A stretch of 64,000 bases of DNA from contig NZ_VFPH01000002.1 of NCBI RefSeq assembly GCF_006717045.1, forward strand, positions 2,790,001-2,854,000. The letters run 5' to 3'. Each line of letters starts with the position of its first letter. The stretch's first letter is position 1. This document shows positions 35,582 to 43,475 of this stretch, in pieces. The translations under genes and the position numbers were made by a program. The notes beneath the pieces are model-generated. The model was not told the origin of the DNA, did not search any database, and worked only from the letters and a program-made list of their open reading frames with translations. Origin of the DNA: Pseudonocardia cypriaca. GTDB lineage: Bacteria; Actinomycetota; Actinomycetes; Mycobacteriales; Pseudonocardiaceae.

Positions 35582-36486
35582 CCGACCTGCTCGAAGCCGG
35601 CGCCGAGCTGGAGAAGGTGGCCACCGGCTCGATCTGGGCGGAGGGCCCGGTCTGGGTCGCCGCCGACCGGACCGTGCGCTACAGCGACATCCCGAACAAC
35701 CGCATCCTGCAGTTCTCCGAAGCGAGCGGAGAGCTGAGCGTCTACGCCGAGGACGTCGAGTTCACCAACGGCCGCACGCTGGACCTGGACGGCTCGGTGA
35801 TCCAGTGCTCGCACGGCAGGCGGCGGGTGGAGCGCGACCAGGACGGCGTCGTGGAGAGCGTCGTCGACCGGTGGGCCGGGGTGCGGCTCAACTCGCCCAA
35901 CGACGTCGTCGTGAAGAGCGACGGCACGATCTGGTTCACCGACCCGTCCTACGGGATCATGAAGCCGACCGAGGGGCACGCGGGCGAGCTCGAGTACGGC
36001 GACCACTACGTCTTCCGCTTCGACCCGCGCGACGGCTCCGTCGTCCCCGCCGTGATCGACGTCGAGACGCCGAACGGGCTCGCCTTCTCCCCCGACGAGT
36101 CGCTGCTCTACGTCGCCGACTCCGGCGCCTCCCCTCCCACCGGCGAGCGCGACCCGGCCCGGCCCGGTGGCCACTCCATCCACGTCTACGACGTGTTCGA
36201 CGGCCGGCTGTGCAAGAACGGCCGCGAGTTCGTCGAGGTATCGCCGGGGGTGCCCGACGGCTTCCGGGTGGACGAGCACGGAAACGTGTGGACCTCGAGC
36301 CACGACTCGATCCAGGTGTTCGACCCGGCAGGCGCCCCGCTGCTGCGGATCCCGGTGCCGGAGAAGATCGCGAACCTGTGCTTCGGCGGCGAGGACGGCC
36401 GCACGGCCTACATCACGGCGAGCACGAGCCTCTACCGCATCCGGACGACGGTCCGCGACGCGGCGGCCCTGATCCGCACGACCTGA
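35578..36486 (+). CDS. Gluconolactonase (SMP-30 family)
   Basis: The 302-residue propeller enzyme has the gluconolactonase features. These are WAEGPVWVAADRTVRYSDIPNNRILQF (first blade, metal-binding Glu), LNSPNDVVVKSDGTIWFTDPSYGI (the Asn-Asp metal and active-site region), PNGLAFSPDESLLYVADSG, and DGFRVDEHGNVWTSS with the last metal Asp. It should hydrolyse aldono-lactones such as gluconolactone. The GTG start has GGAGGT in front and overlaps the transporter stop. It is more typical of the family than the SMP-30-like gene at 22500-23357, and the two are not close copies. Confidence 0.88.
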   Translation: MTDLLEAGAELEKVATGSIWAEGPVWVAADRTVRYSDIPNNRILQFSEASGELSVYAEDVEFTNGRTLDLDGSVIQCSHGRRRVERDQDGVVESVVDRWAGVRLNSPNDVVVKSDGTIWFTDPSYGIMKPTEGHAGELEYGDHYVFRFDPRDGSVVPAVIDVETPNGLAFSPDESLLYVADSGASPPTGERDPARPGGHSIHVYDVFDGRLCKNGREFVEVSPGVPDGFRVDEHGNVWTSSHDSIQVFDPAGAPLLRIPVPEKIANLCFGGEDGRTAYITASTSLYRIRTTVRDAAALIRTT

Positions 36487-36513
36487 TTCCGACGAACGGC
36501 GCCTTCGTCGGAA
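36487..36513. repeat. Compact hairpin copy of the TTCCGACGAA repeat
   Basis: TTCCGACGAA (36487-36496) and TTCGTCGGAA (36504-36513) form a perfect stem around CGGCGCC, right after the gluconolactonase stop. The left half and loop start match the 16-mer at 15065-15080, so this is a second site of the same family. It probably also works as a terminator. Confidence 0.82.
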
Positions 36514-36516
36514 CGG

Positions 36517-36729
36517 TCAGGGGCCTGCCGTCTCCTCCGTCGGGCGGTTCTCCCGCGCAGCGTCCGCCGGGCGCTCGCCCGTCGCCGCCTCGCCGATCCG
36601 CTGCTCGGAGTCGCGCAGGATCTCCCTGGCCTCGGCGCGGCGGTCCTCCCGGCCGTCCTCCGCCCGCTCCTCCTCGGGAAGCGGAACGGATCGGCTCTCG
36701 ACCTGGTCGCTCAGCTCGTCGGGACGCAT
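36517..36729 (-). CDS. Small acidic hypothetical protein
   Basis: The 70-residue protein is highly charged (many Glu, Asp, Arg) and almost without hydrophobic residues: MRPDELSDQVESRSVPLPEEERAE is followed by an EDRRAEAREILRDSEQRIGEAA helix. It is probably intrinsically disordered or a short coiled coil. I do not recognise the family, though similar small acidic proteins are common in actinobacteria. The ATG at 36729 has no good ribosome-binding site, so the start is uncertain. It ends 3 bp from the hairpin that follows the lactonase gene. Confidence 0.55.
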   Translation of the reverse strand: MRPDELSDQVESRSVPLPEEERAEDGREDRRAEAREILRDSEQRIGEAATGERPADAARENRPTEETAGP

Positions 36730-36788
36730 GACCGCGCGTACCCGTACATCCCGTGCACTACCCCTCCCGGACGGAGCATGATCGAACG

Positions 36789-37742
36789 ATGCGCGTAGTG
36801 GTGGTCGGAGCGACCGGGCACATCGGCTCATACCTGGTCCCCCGCCTCGTGCGCGCCGGGCACGAGGTCGTCGCGCTCAGCCGCGGGACGCGGGAGCCCT
36901 ACCACGAGGCGCCCGAGTGGTCGCGGGGCGAGCGGGTCGTCGTCGACCGGGACGCCGAGGACGCGGCGGGCACGTTCGGCGCCAGGGTCGTGGCCCTCGA
37001 CCCCGACGTCGTGGTCGACCTGGTGTGCTTCACGCCCGAGTCGGCGGGCCTGCTCGTCGAGGCGCTGCGGCCGATACGCCCGTTGCTCCTGCACTGCGGC
37101 ACGATCTGGGTGCACGGCCCGGTCCACCGCGTGCCGGTGACGGAGGACGAGCCGCGCACGCCGGTGGGCGAGTACGGCATCGGAAAGGCCGCGATCGAGC
37201 GCCTGCTGCACGCCGAGACCCGTCGGGGCGGGGTCCCGAGCGTCGTGCTGCACCCCGGGCACATCACCGGGCCGGGATGGCCGGTCATCAACCCAGCGGG
37301 CAACCTGGACCCCGGCGTCTGGCGGGCGCTCGCGCTGGGCGAGCCCGTGGCGCTGCCCGACCTCGGTCTCGGCGTGCTGCACCACGTGCACGCGGACGAC
37401 GTGGCGCAGGCGTTCGAACGGGCGCTGACCCGCCCCGCTGCGATCGGCTCCAGCTTCCACGTGGTCGCGGAGCAGGCGATGACGTCGCTGGGCCTCGCAC
37501 ACGCGGCGGCCGGGTGGTTCGGCCGCGAACCCGTGCTCGAGCCGGTGGACTGGCCCGAGTTCGAGTCGCGGGCCGGCGCGGAGCACGCGCGGGTCACCCG
37601 CGAGCACGTCTCCCGCTCGATCAGCGCGAGCATCGAGCGCGCCCGCACCGTGCTGGGCTACGCGCCGCGCTACACGGCGACGCAAGCCCTCCGGGAGGCG
37701 CTGGACTGGCTCGTCGCGAACGGGCGGGTCGACCTGGGCTGA
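36789..37742 (+). CDS. NAD-dependent epimerase/dehydratase family protein
   Basis: The 317-residue protein has an extended-SDR Rossmann fold with GATGHIGSYLVPRLVRAGHEV at the N-terminus (glycine motif GxxGxxG, residues 8-14). The Tyr-x-x-x-Lys pair appears as YGIGKAA. Residues GTIWVHGPVHRVPVTEDEP and HPGHITGPGWP line the active-site region. Family members act on nucleotide sugars or other hydroxylated substrates; this one is unassigned. The ATG at 36789 is clear. It converges with no gap on the L,D-transpeptidase gene (2 bp apart). Confidence 0.8.
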   Translation: MRVVVVGATGHIGSYLVPRLVRAGHEVVALSRGTREPYHEAPEWSRGERVVVDRDAEDAAGTFGARVVALDPDVVVDLVCFTPESAGLLVEALRPIRPLLLHCGTIWVHGPVHRVPVTEDEPRTPVGEYGIGKAAIERLLHAETRRGGVPSVVLHPGHITGPGWPVINPAGNLDPGVWRALALGEPVALPDLGLGVLHHVHADDVAQAFERALTRPAAIGSSFHVVAEQAMTSLGLAHAAAGWFGREPVLEPVDWPEFESRAGAEHARVTREHVSRSISASIERARTVLGYAPRYTATQALREALDWLVANGRVDLG

Positions 37743-37743
37743 G

Positions 37744-38922
37744 TCAGCCGCCCAGGGCCGAGAGGCCCTTCCACTCGTTCCAGGACAGCGTCCAGTCCCA
37801 GATGTCGCCGTCGCGGGCCGACAGCGCCACCTGGGTGCCGGTGACCTCGACCGGGTCGCCGTAGATCGCCGAGTCGTAGTACGCCTTGGCATTCTCGGGG
37901 GAGAGGTTGAGGCAGCCGTGGCTGACGTTCGCCGAACCCTGGACCCCCACGGTGGCGGGCTGGGCGTGGAGGAACTCGCCGTTGTTGCTGATCCGGACGG
38001 CCCACTTCATGTTCACGTCGTAGTCGAAGGTCTCGCTGACCATCCGCCGCTCGGGGAACTTCTCGGTGACGACGTGCACGCCGGTGCGGGTGTTGCGGCG
38101 GGGGTCGGAGTCGAGCCCGAAGCTCGCCGGGAAGTCGAAAACCTGCTGGCCGTCGCGGATGACGACCACGCGGTGGCTCCTGGCGTCGGCCTTGACGACC
38201 TGCGACCGCCCGATCTCGAACGAGCTGCTGATGTCGGAGGCCCCGTAGTCGCCTCCGCCGTACGGCACGCCGAACAGGTCTGCGGTGACCTTCACCTTCG
38301 TGTGGGCCGGCCAGTACTCCCGGGGGCGCCAGTCCACCCGCGACCCGCCGCCCTCGTCGGGCAGCCAGCCCCACGAGCCCTCGACGGGAACCGACGTCTC
38401 GACCGACAGCGCACGCTCAACGGCCGCGCGGTCCTCGACGTGGTCGTTGAACTGGATCCGGATCGGCGCGGCGACCCCGACGGTGCGCCCGTCGCCGATG
38501 TTGATCGTGCCGCGCACCGTCTTGGCCGGCTTCAGCGTGGTGAACGAGCCCTGCACGGGCACCTTCTGCCCGTCCCGGCCGGTGGCGCTGCCGGCCCACA
38601 TGTACGTGACGCCGTAGGCGAGCTCCTCGGTGCTGCTCCACTCGGTGCGGTCGGCGTTCGCCTCGCCCTCGACGGCCTTGCCGTCCGGACCGCTGAGCGT
38701 GACGTCGTCGAGCTTGCCGTCCTTGACCGACACCGCGGCCGACGCCCGCGGGTCGACACCGGCGGCGTCGACGCCGGGTGAGTACGCGAGCGTGGCGGGC
38801 GGTTCGAGAACCGGCGGAACAGCCGCTTCCGTCACACGGCCCGATTCATCGGCCGTGGCGATCGTCACCACGCCGAGCGAGCCGACCAGCACGACCGCCA
38901 GTGCGAGCAGGATCCTGCGCAA
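37744..38922 (-). CDS. L,D-transpeptidase (YkuD family)
   Basis: This extracytoplasmic enzyme makes 3-3 crosslinks in peptidoglycan. The 392-residue protein has an N-terminal membrane or signal helix (RRILLALAVVLVGSLGVVTIATA). Two Ig-like domains follow (about 40-250), and then the YkuD catalytic domain with FLHAQPATVGVQGSANVSHGCLNLS carrying the catalytic Cys of SHGC. The order matches the mycobacterial LdtMt2/LprQ type. I prefer a TTG start at 38922, preceded by AAGGGGGA at ideal distance; a GTG at 38952 would add 10 residues. MurB lies just upstream on the same strand, as for Rv0482-Rv0483. Confidence 0.92.
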   Translation of the reverse strand: MRRILLALAVVLVGSLGVVTIATADESGRVTEAAVPPVLEPPATLAYSPGVDAAGVDPRASAAVSVKDGKLDDVTLSGPDGKAVEGEANADRTEWSSTEELAYGVTYMWAGSATGRDGQKVPVQGSFTTLKPAKTVRGTINIGDGRTVGVAAPIRIQFNDHVEDRAAVERALSVETSVPVEGSWGWLPDEGGGSRVDWRPREYWPAHTKVKVTADLFGVPYGGGDYGASDISSSFEIGRSQVVKADARSHRVVVIRDGQQVFDFPASFGLDSDPRRNTRTGVHVVTEKFPERRMVSETFDYDVNMKWAVRISNNGEFLHAQPATVGVQGSANVSHGCLNLSPENAKAYYDSAIYGDPVEVTGTQVALSARDGDIWDWTLSWNEWKGLSALGG

Positions 38923-39019
38923 AACCGAGTCCCCCTTGCCAGAGCTCCCCACTGCTACAGACGCGCCAAAGACACCGCGGGTTGTCCCGCAGCGGGGCCC
39001 TAGCCAGATTACGCGCGGG

Positions 39020-40078
39020 TCAGATCCGGCATCCCACGAGAACCGGTTCGGGGGACAGTGTCACTCCCCACTGTGACCGCACGCCGTCGCGGACCTCGCG
39101 GGCGAGCTCGAGCAGCTCGGCGGTGGTACCCCCACCGCGGTTGGTGAGCGCGAGCACGTGCTTGCCGGAGAGCGCCACCCGGCCGCCGGGGCCGGGGTGG
39201 CCGCGCCGGAAACCGGCGTGGTCGATCAGCCACGCGGCCGGCACCTTGACCGTTCCCGGGCCCGCGGGGAAGCGGGGCGCGGCCGCGGGCACCTGCTCCT
39301 CGGGCAGCACGGGGTTGGTGAAGAACGAACCGGCGCTCCACGTGTCGTGGTCGTTCGCGTCGAGCACCATGCCCTTGCCGCGGCGCAGGTCGAGCACCGC
39401 CTCCCGGGCCACCGCCGCCGGCACCCGCGCTCCGGCCTCGACCCCCAGCGTCCGCGCCAGCTCGGGGTACCGGACGGGAGCGCTCGCGTCGGTGCCGGGC
39501 AGGGCGAACCGCACCCGCAGCACCACGGCGTCGTCGCGGCCCTTCAGCACGCTGGTGCGGTAGGCGAGGCCGAGCTCGGCGGCCGGGACGTGGGAGCGCA
39601 CGGCCCCGCTGCGCCGGTCGTATAGGTCGACGTCGACCAGCAGGTCGGCGACCTCCACCCCGTACGCGCCGACGTTCTGCACGGGGGTGGCCCCGGTCCG
39701 GCCCGGGATCCCGGACAGGCACTCCAGCCCGCCCAGCCCGTCGGCGACGCAGGCGGCGACCACGTCGTCCCAGTCGGTTCCGGCCTCGACCGTGAGCAGC
39801 ACCGAGCCGTCCGGCCGCCGCTCGACCACGCGCCCGGTGTTCGCGACGTGCACCACCGTGCCGGGCCAGCCGTCGTCGGCGACCACGACGTTCGAACCCC
39901 CGCCGAGCAGCAGCAACGGCTCCCCCGCCGCATCGACGTCCCGGACCGCCTGCACCACCGCGTCCGCCGACGTCGCCTCGACGAGCCGGCGGGCGGGGCC
40001 GCCCAGCCGCAGCGTGGTCAGCGGCGCGAGCCGCTGCGTCGGCGACGGGAGCACGTCGGGTACGGACACAGGCGTCAA
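39020..40078 (-). CDS. murB: UDP-N-acetylenolpyruvoylglucosamine reductase (MurB)
   Basis: This FAD enzyme reduces UDP-GlcNAc-enolpyruvate to UDP-MurNAc with NADPH, the second committed step of peptidoglycan synthesis. The 352-residue type I protein has LTTLRLGGPARRLVEA at the start, LLLLGGGSNVVVADDG (FAD pyrophosphate), LECLSGIPGRTGATPVQNVGAYG (with the active-site Arg and Tyr region), and SAGSFFTNPVLP carrying the catalytic Ser. It starts at TTG 40078 or possibly GTG 40069; neither has a strong ribosome-binding site. The next gene on the strand is an L,D-transpeptidase, also for the wall. Confidence 0.95.
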   Translation of the reverse strand: MTPVSVPDVLPSPTQRLAPLTTLRLGGPARRLVEATSADAVVQAVRDVDAAGEPLLLLGGGSNVVVADDGWPGTVVHVANTGRVVERRPDGSVLLTVEAGTDWDDVVAACVADGLGGLECLSGIPGRTGATPVQNVGAYGVEVADLLVDVDLYDRRSGAVRSHVPAAELGLAYRTSVLKGRDDAVVLRVRFALPGTDASAPVRYPELARTLGVEAGARVPAAVAREAVLDLRRGKGMVLDANDHDTWSAGSFFTNPVLPEEQVPAAAPRFPAGPGTVKVPAAWLIDHAGFRRGHPGPGGRVALSGKHVLALTNRGGGTTAELLELAREVRDGVRSQWGVTLSPEPVLVGCRI

Positions 40079-40294
40079 CGGTAAGGCAGGACCACGGCCC
40101 CCCGACCCGCGCCCTGGTGCCCCGCCCCGAAAGGTTCACCACGTACCTCGGCGGCCCAGGCGCCCGCTGGCCGCGTTGCCGCACGACCCGAGTACGGCCC
40201 GGTACGAGGGCCGTGCGGCGCCTTGCCAGCGAACGCCTGGATCCACCGATCTACGCGCCAACCTTCCGGGGCGGGGCACTAGTAGCCTCCGCTC

Positions 40295-40804
40295 ATGCCC
40301 CGGCAGATCGACTTCCGGTCCGTGTCCACGCATCCCGCGGACGAGGTCTACGCCACGATGGTCGACCCCGACTACCTGCGCGCCCGGTTGGAACGCGTCG
40401 GCGGCCCCGGCGCGGCCCTCCTGGAGCACTCGGCCGACGTGCAGGGCGCGCGCTACCGGCTGCGGCTCGGCCTCGACTCGAAGGACCTGCCATCGGTGGT
40501 GCGCAGCGTGCTGTCCGGCAACCTCACCATCGAGCGCAACGAGCGGTGGACCCGGCAGGACAGCGGCCGCTACGTCGGCGAGGTCGACGTCACGATCCAC
40601 GGCGCCCCGGCGTCCGCAACCGGCGGCATGCGGCTGCGGGACCTGCCCGACGGCGGCAGCGAGCTGAACGTGCGCGCGGACGCGCAGGTCTCGGTGCCCC
40701 TGATCGGCGGGAAGATCGAGGGCGTGATCGCGGAGCAGGTGCAGCGGCTCCTCACCGCCGAGACCGCGTTCACCCAGGAATGGCTGGCCGGCAACGCCCG
40801 CTGA
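40295..40804 (+). CDS. DUF2505 (SRPBCC-fold) protein
   Basis: The 169-residue protein fits DUF2505, a START/Bet v1-like lipid- or ligand-binding fold. It shows the opening RQIDFRSVSTHPADEVYATMVDPDYLRARLERVGG, a long central strand set (GRYVGEVDVTIHGAPASATGGMRLRDL), and a C-terminal helix VSVPLIGGKIEGVIAEQVQRLLTAETAFTQEWL. No ligand is known. The ATG at 40295 is clear. It diverges from murB in the same way as Rv0481c/Rv0482, so the pairing is old. PurU follows 20 bp downstream on the same strand. Confidence 0.85.
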   Translation: MPRQIDFRSVSTHPADEVYATMVDPDYLRARLERVGGPGAALLEHSADVQGARYRLRLGLDSKDLPSVVRSVLSGNLTIERNERWTRQDSGRYVGEVDVTIHGAPASATGGMRLRDLPDGGSELNVRADAQVSVPLIGGKIEGVIAEQVQRLLTAETAFTQEWLAGNAR

Positions 40805-40823
40805 CGGCGAGGACCATCGTCTC

Positions 40824-41726
40824 GTGGAGCCCACGGCCGAGCATCGGTACGTCATCACCCTGAGCTGCCCCGACACCACCGGGATCGTCGCCCGCATCGC
40901 GGGGTTCCTGGCCGACGCGGGCGGCTGGATCGTGGAGGCGGGCTACCACTCCGACCCCGGCACCGGATGGTTCTTCACCCGCCAGGTGGTGCGGGCCGAC
41001 TCGCTGCCGTTCGGCCCCGACCAGCTGCGGGAACGCTTCGCCGAAGTGGCCGCCGAGCTGGGCGGCGAGACGACCTGGACGGTCACCGACACCCGCGAGC
41101 CGAAGCGCATCGTCCTGCTGGTGAGCGAGGAAGCGCACTGCATGCACGACATCCTCGGGCGCGTCGCCACCGGGGAGCTCCCGGTGCGCCTGGCCGCCGT
41201 CATCGGCAACCACGACCGGCTCGGGCCGATCGTGCGCGCCCACGGAGTGCCCTTCCACCACGTCCCGTTCCCGGCACCGGGCGGCGGCGACCCGGAGGCG
41301 AGGGCCGCCGCGAAGGCGCAGGCGTTCGCCGACGTGGACGACCTCGTGAGCCGGCACGACCCGCACGCCGTGGTGCTCGCCCGCTTCATGCAGATCCTGC
41401 CGCCCGAGCTGTGCCGCGCCTGGGCCGGCCGGGCGATCAACATCCACCACAGCTTCCTGCCGTCGTTCGTCGGCGCACGGCCCTACCACCAGGCCTACGC
41501 CCGCGGCGTCAAGCTGATCGGCGCCACCTGCCACTACGTCACGCCCGAGCTCGACGCCGGCCCGATCATCGAGCAGGACGTCATCCGCGTTGACCACAGC
41601 GACACCGCAGCCGACATGGTCCGCCGCGGCCGCGACATCGAGCGGCTCGTACTGGCCAGGGGTCTGCGCTGGCACCTCGAGGACCGGGTGCTCGTGCACG
41701 GCAACAAGACGGTGGTCTTCCCCTGA
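40824..41726 (+). CDS. purU: Formyltetrahydrofolate deformylase (PurU)
   Basis: PurU hydrolyses 10-formyltetrahydrofolate to formate and tetrahydrofolate, balancing the one-carbon pool and feeding purine synthesis. The 300-residue protein has an N-terminal ACT domain (YVITLSCPDTTGIVARIAGFLADAGG) and a formyltransferase-like catalytic domain. The active-site signature INIHHSFLPSFVGARPYHQAYARGVKLIGATCHYVTPELDAGPIIEQD, with its Asn, His and Asp, is complete. The GTG at 40824 starts METTAEHRY-like sequence (MEPTAEHRY). It is probably co-transcribed with the DUF2505 gene. Confidence 0.95.
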   Translation: MEPTAEHRYVITLSCPDTTGIVARIAGFLADAGGWIVEAGYHSDPGTGWFFTRQVVRADSLPFGPDQLRERFAEVAAELGGETTWTVTDTREPKRIVLLVSEEAHCMHDILGRVATGELPVRLAAVIGNHDRLGPIVRAHGVPFHHVPFPAPGGGDPEARAAAKAQAFADVDDLVSRHDPHAVVLARFMQILPPELCRAWAGRAINIHHSFLPSFVGARPYHQAYARGVKLIGATCHYVTPELDAGPIIEQDVIRVDHSDTAADMVRRGRDIERLVLARGLRWHLEDRVLVHGNKTVVFP

Positions 41727-41878
41727 GGGGAGCTCGTGCCCGCGCTGAGCTCGCGCCCGGCGGCCCGAAACTGTTCACGGGGGTAACCCCCACCCGGGTA
41801 CGACCGGACCGCACCACCGCCGGAGACCTCCTGCCCGAATGACGATCTCCTCGTCATCGGACGGATGCGAGGTGCGGG

Positions 41879-43429
41879 ATGCAAGGCAGGATCAGCCGGA
41901 GGTCGGTGCTGGCCGGCGGGCTGGCGTTGGGCGTGATCGGCGGAGTCGGGGCGACCGGGTGCGCCCCGGAACCACCGTCACCCCCGCTCCCACCACCGGC
42001 GCCTGCTCCGGCCGACGGCGTCATCGCGATCACGGGGGTGACGGTCGTCGAGGTGGACGCCGGGCGGCGGCGGCCTGCAACGACGGTGCTGGTTCGGGGC
42101 GACCGGATCACGGAGGTCGGACCCACGGCCCGGGTCCGGGTCCCGCCCGGTGCGACCGCCGTCGACGGCACGGGGAAGTTCCTCATCCCGGGCCTCGCCG
42201 ACATGCACGTCCACACCGTGCCGCTCGAGCGGACCTTCCCGCCGCTGTACCTCGTCAACGGGATCACGACCGTGCGGGAGATGGGCGGCAACCCGGACGC
42301 GGTCACCTACCGGGACCGGGTGGCGGCGGGTGCGGCGTTCGGCCCGCGATCGCAGGCGACCCGCCTGCTCGTCGACGGTTCACCATCGCTGTGGGAGGGC
42401 ATCGGGCCGCCGTACGTCGCCGTCGCCGACGCCGCGCAGGCGCGAGCCGCCGTCCGCGAGCAGCACGCGGCCGGAGCGGATTTCATCAAGGTCTACACGA
42501 GGTTGAGCCCCGAGGCCTTCCACGCGATCGCGGAAGAGACCCGCGAGCTGGGCATCCCGTTCCTCGGGCACTGCTCGGACTTCGTGCCGCTCCCCGAGGC
42601 GAGCGACGCCGGGATCCGCAGCATCGAGCACCTATGGCAGTTCTGGTACGCGGCGTCGCGGGAGGAGGATCGGCTGCGCCGCGAGGTGGCCGCCGTCCCG
42701 ATCGCGGGCGGGGAGTACGGCGGCTGGTACACCAAGATGCACGACGCCGAATACGCGGCCGCCCGCAGCACGGACCGCCGGAAGGCGGCCCGTGTCCTCG
42801 AGCGCCTCGCCTCGAACGGCACCTTCGTCACCCCGACGCTGGTGCAGCACCGGATCGCCGACACCCCGTCCACGGTGCGGGCCGACGACCCCCGCACCCG
42901 CTACCTGCCCGCCCCGTACACGGAGATCATGAAGGTGCAGCTGCAGCAGATCTACATGCAGAGGCGAACGCCCGCGCAGAACGTGGAGCGCCGCGAGCTG
43001 TTCGAGCGCCGCATGGACCTCGTGCCCGAGCTGGCCGAGGCGGGCGTGCCACTGCTCGCAGGCACCGACACCGGCACTCCGTCCCTCGTGCCCGGGTTCG
43101 CGCTGCACGAGGAGCTCGAGCTGCTGGTGCGCGCCGGTCTCACCACCGCGCAGGCGCTGCGGGCCGCCACGCTGGAGCCCGCGCGCTACCTCGGCCTCGA
43201 GGACGAGCAGGGCTCGATCGCGCCGGGGAAGGTCGCCGACCTGGTGCTGCTCGACGCCGACCCGCTGCGTGACATCACCAACACGACGCGGATCGACTCC
43301 GTCGTGGTGCGCGGGTGCCTGCTCGACGGCGCCGCCCGTGAGCAGATGCTCGACGACGTGCTCGCGGCGAGCCAGGACCCGGCGGCAGCGGCGGCACCAG
43401 GCCCGATGGTCTGCGCCTGTTGCCGCTGA
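41879..43429 (+). CDS. Secreted amidohydrolase family lipoprotein
   Basis: The 516-residue protein starts RISRRSVLAGGLALGVIGGVGATGCAP, a twin-arginine signal with a lipobox Cys at about residue 28, so it should be exported folded and lipid-anchored. The mature part is an imidazolonepropionase-like amidohydrolase: FLIPGLADMHVHT (metal His pair), FIKVYTRL (metal Lys), FLGHCSD and SIEHLW (metal His) and LLAGTDTGTP (catalytic Asp). The end, GPMVCACCR, has three Cys within five residues, which is odd for this family. Substrate is unknown. It stands alone, 152 bp after purU. Confidence 0.83.
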   Translation: MQGRISRRSVLAGGLALGVIGGVGATGCAPEPPSPPLPPPAPAPADGVIAITGVTVVEVDAGRRRPATTVLVRGDRITEVGPTARVRVPPGATAVDGTGKFLIPGLADMHVHTVPLERTFPPLYLVNGITTVREMGGNPDAVTYRDRVAAGAAFGPRSQATRLLVDGSPSLWEGIGPPYVAVADAAQARAAVREQHAAGADFIKVYTRLSPEAFHAIAEETRELGIPFLGHCSDFVPLPEASDAGIRSIEHLWQFWYAASREEDRLRREVAAVPIAGGEYGGWYTKMHDAEYAAARSTDRRKAARVLERLASNGTFVTPTLVQHRIADTPSTVRADDPRTRYLPAPYTEIMKVQLQQIYMQRRTPAQNVERRELFERRMDLVPELAEAGVPLLAGTDTGTPSLVPGFALHEELELLVRAGLTTAQALRAATLEPARYLGLEDEQGSIAPGKVADLVLLDADPLRDITNTTRIDSVVVRGCLLDGAAREQMLDDVLAASQDPAAAAAPGPMVCACCR

Positions 43430-43436
43430 CCTGCGG

Positions 43437-43467
43437 GGCACCCCCGTCGGCTAGGTCGAGGGGTGCC
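43437..43467. terminator. Bidirectional terminator hairpin
   Basis: GGCACCCC (43437-43444) pairs with GGGGTGCC (43460-43467) across a 15-nt loop, between the converging amidohydrolase and FAD-oxidase genes. No clear T-run follows on either side. Confidence 0.6.
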
Positions 43468-43475
43468 GTCGTGGG

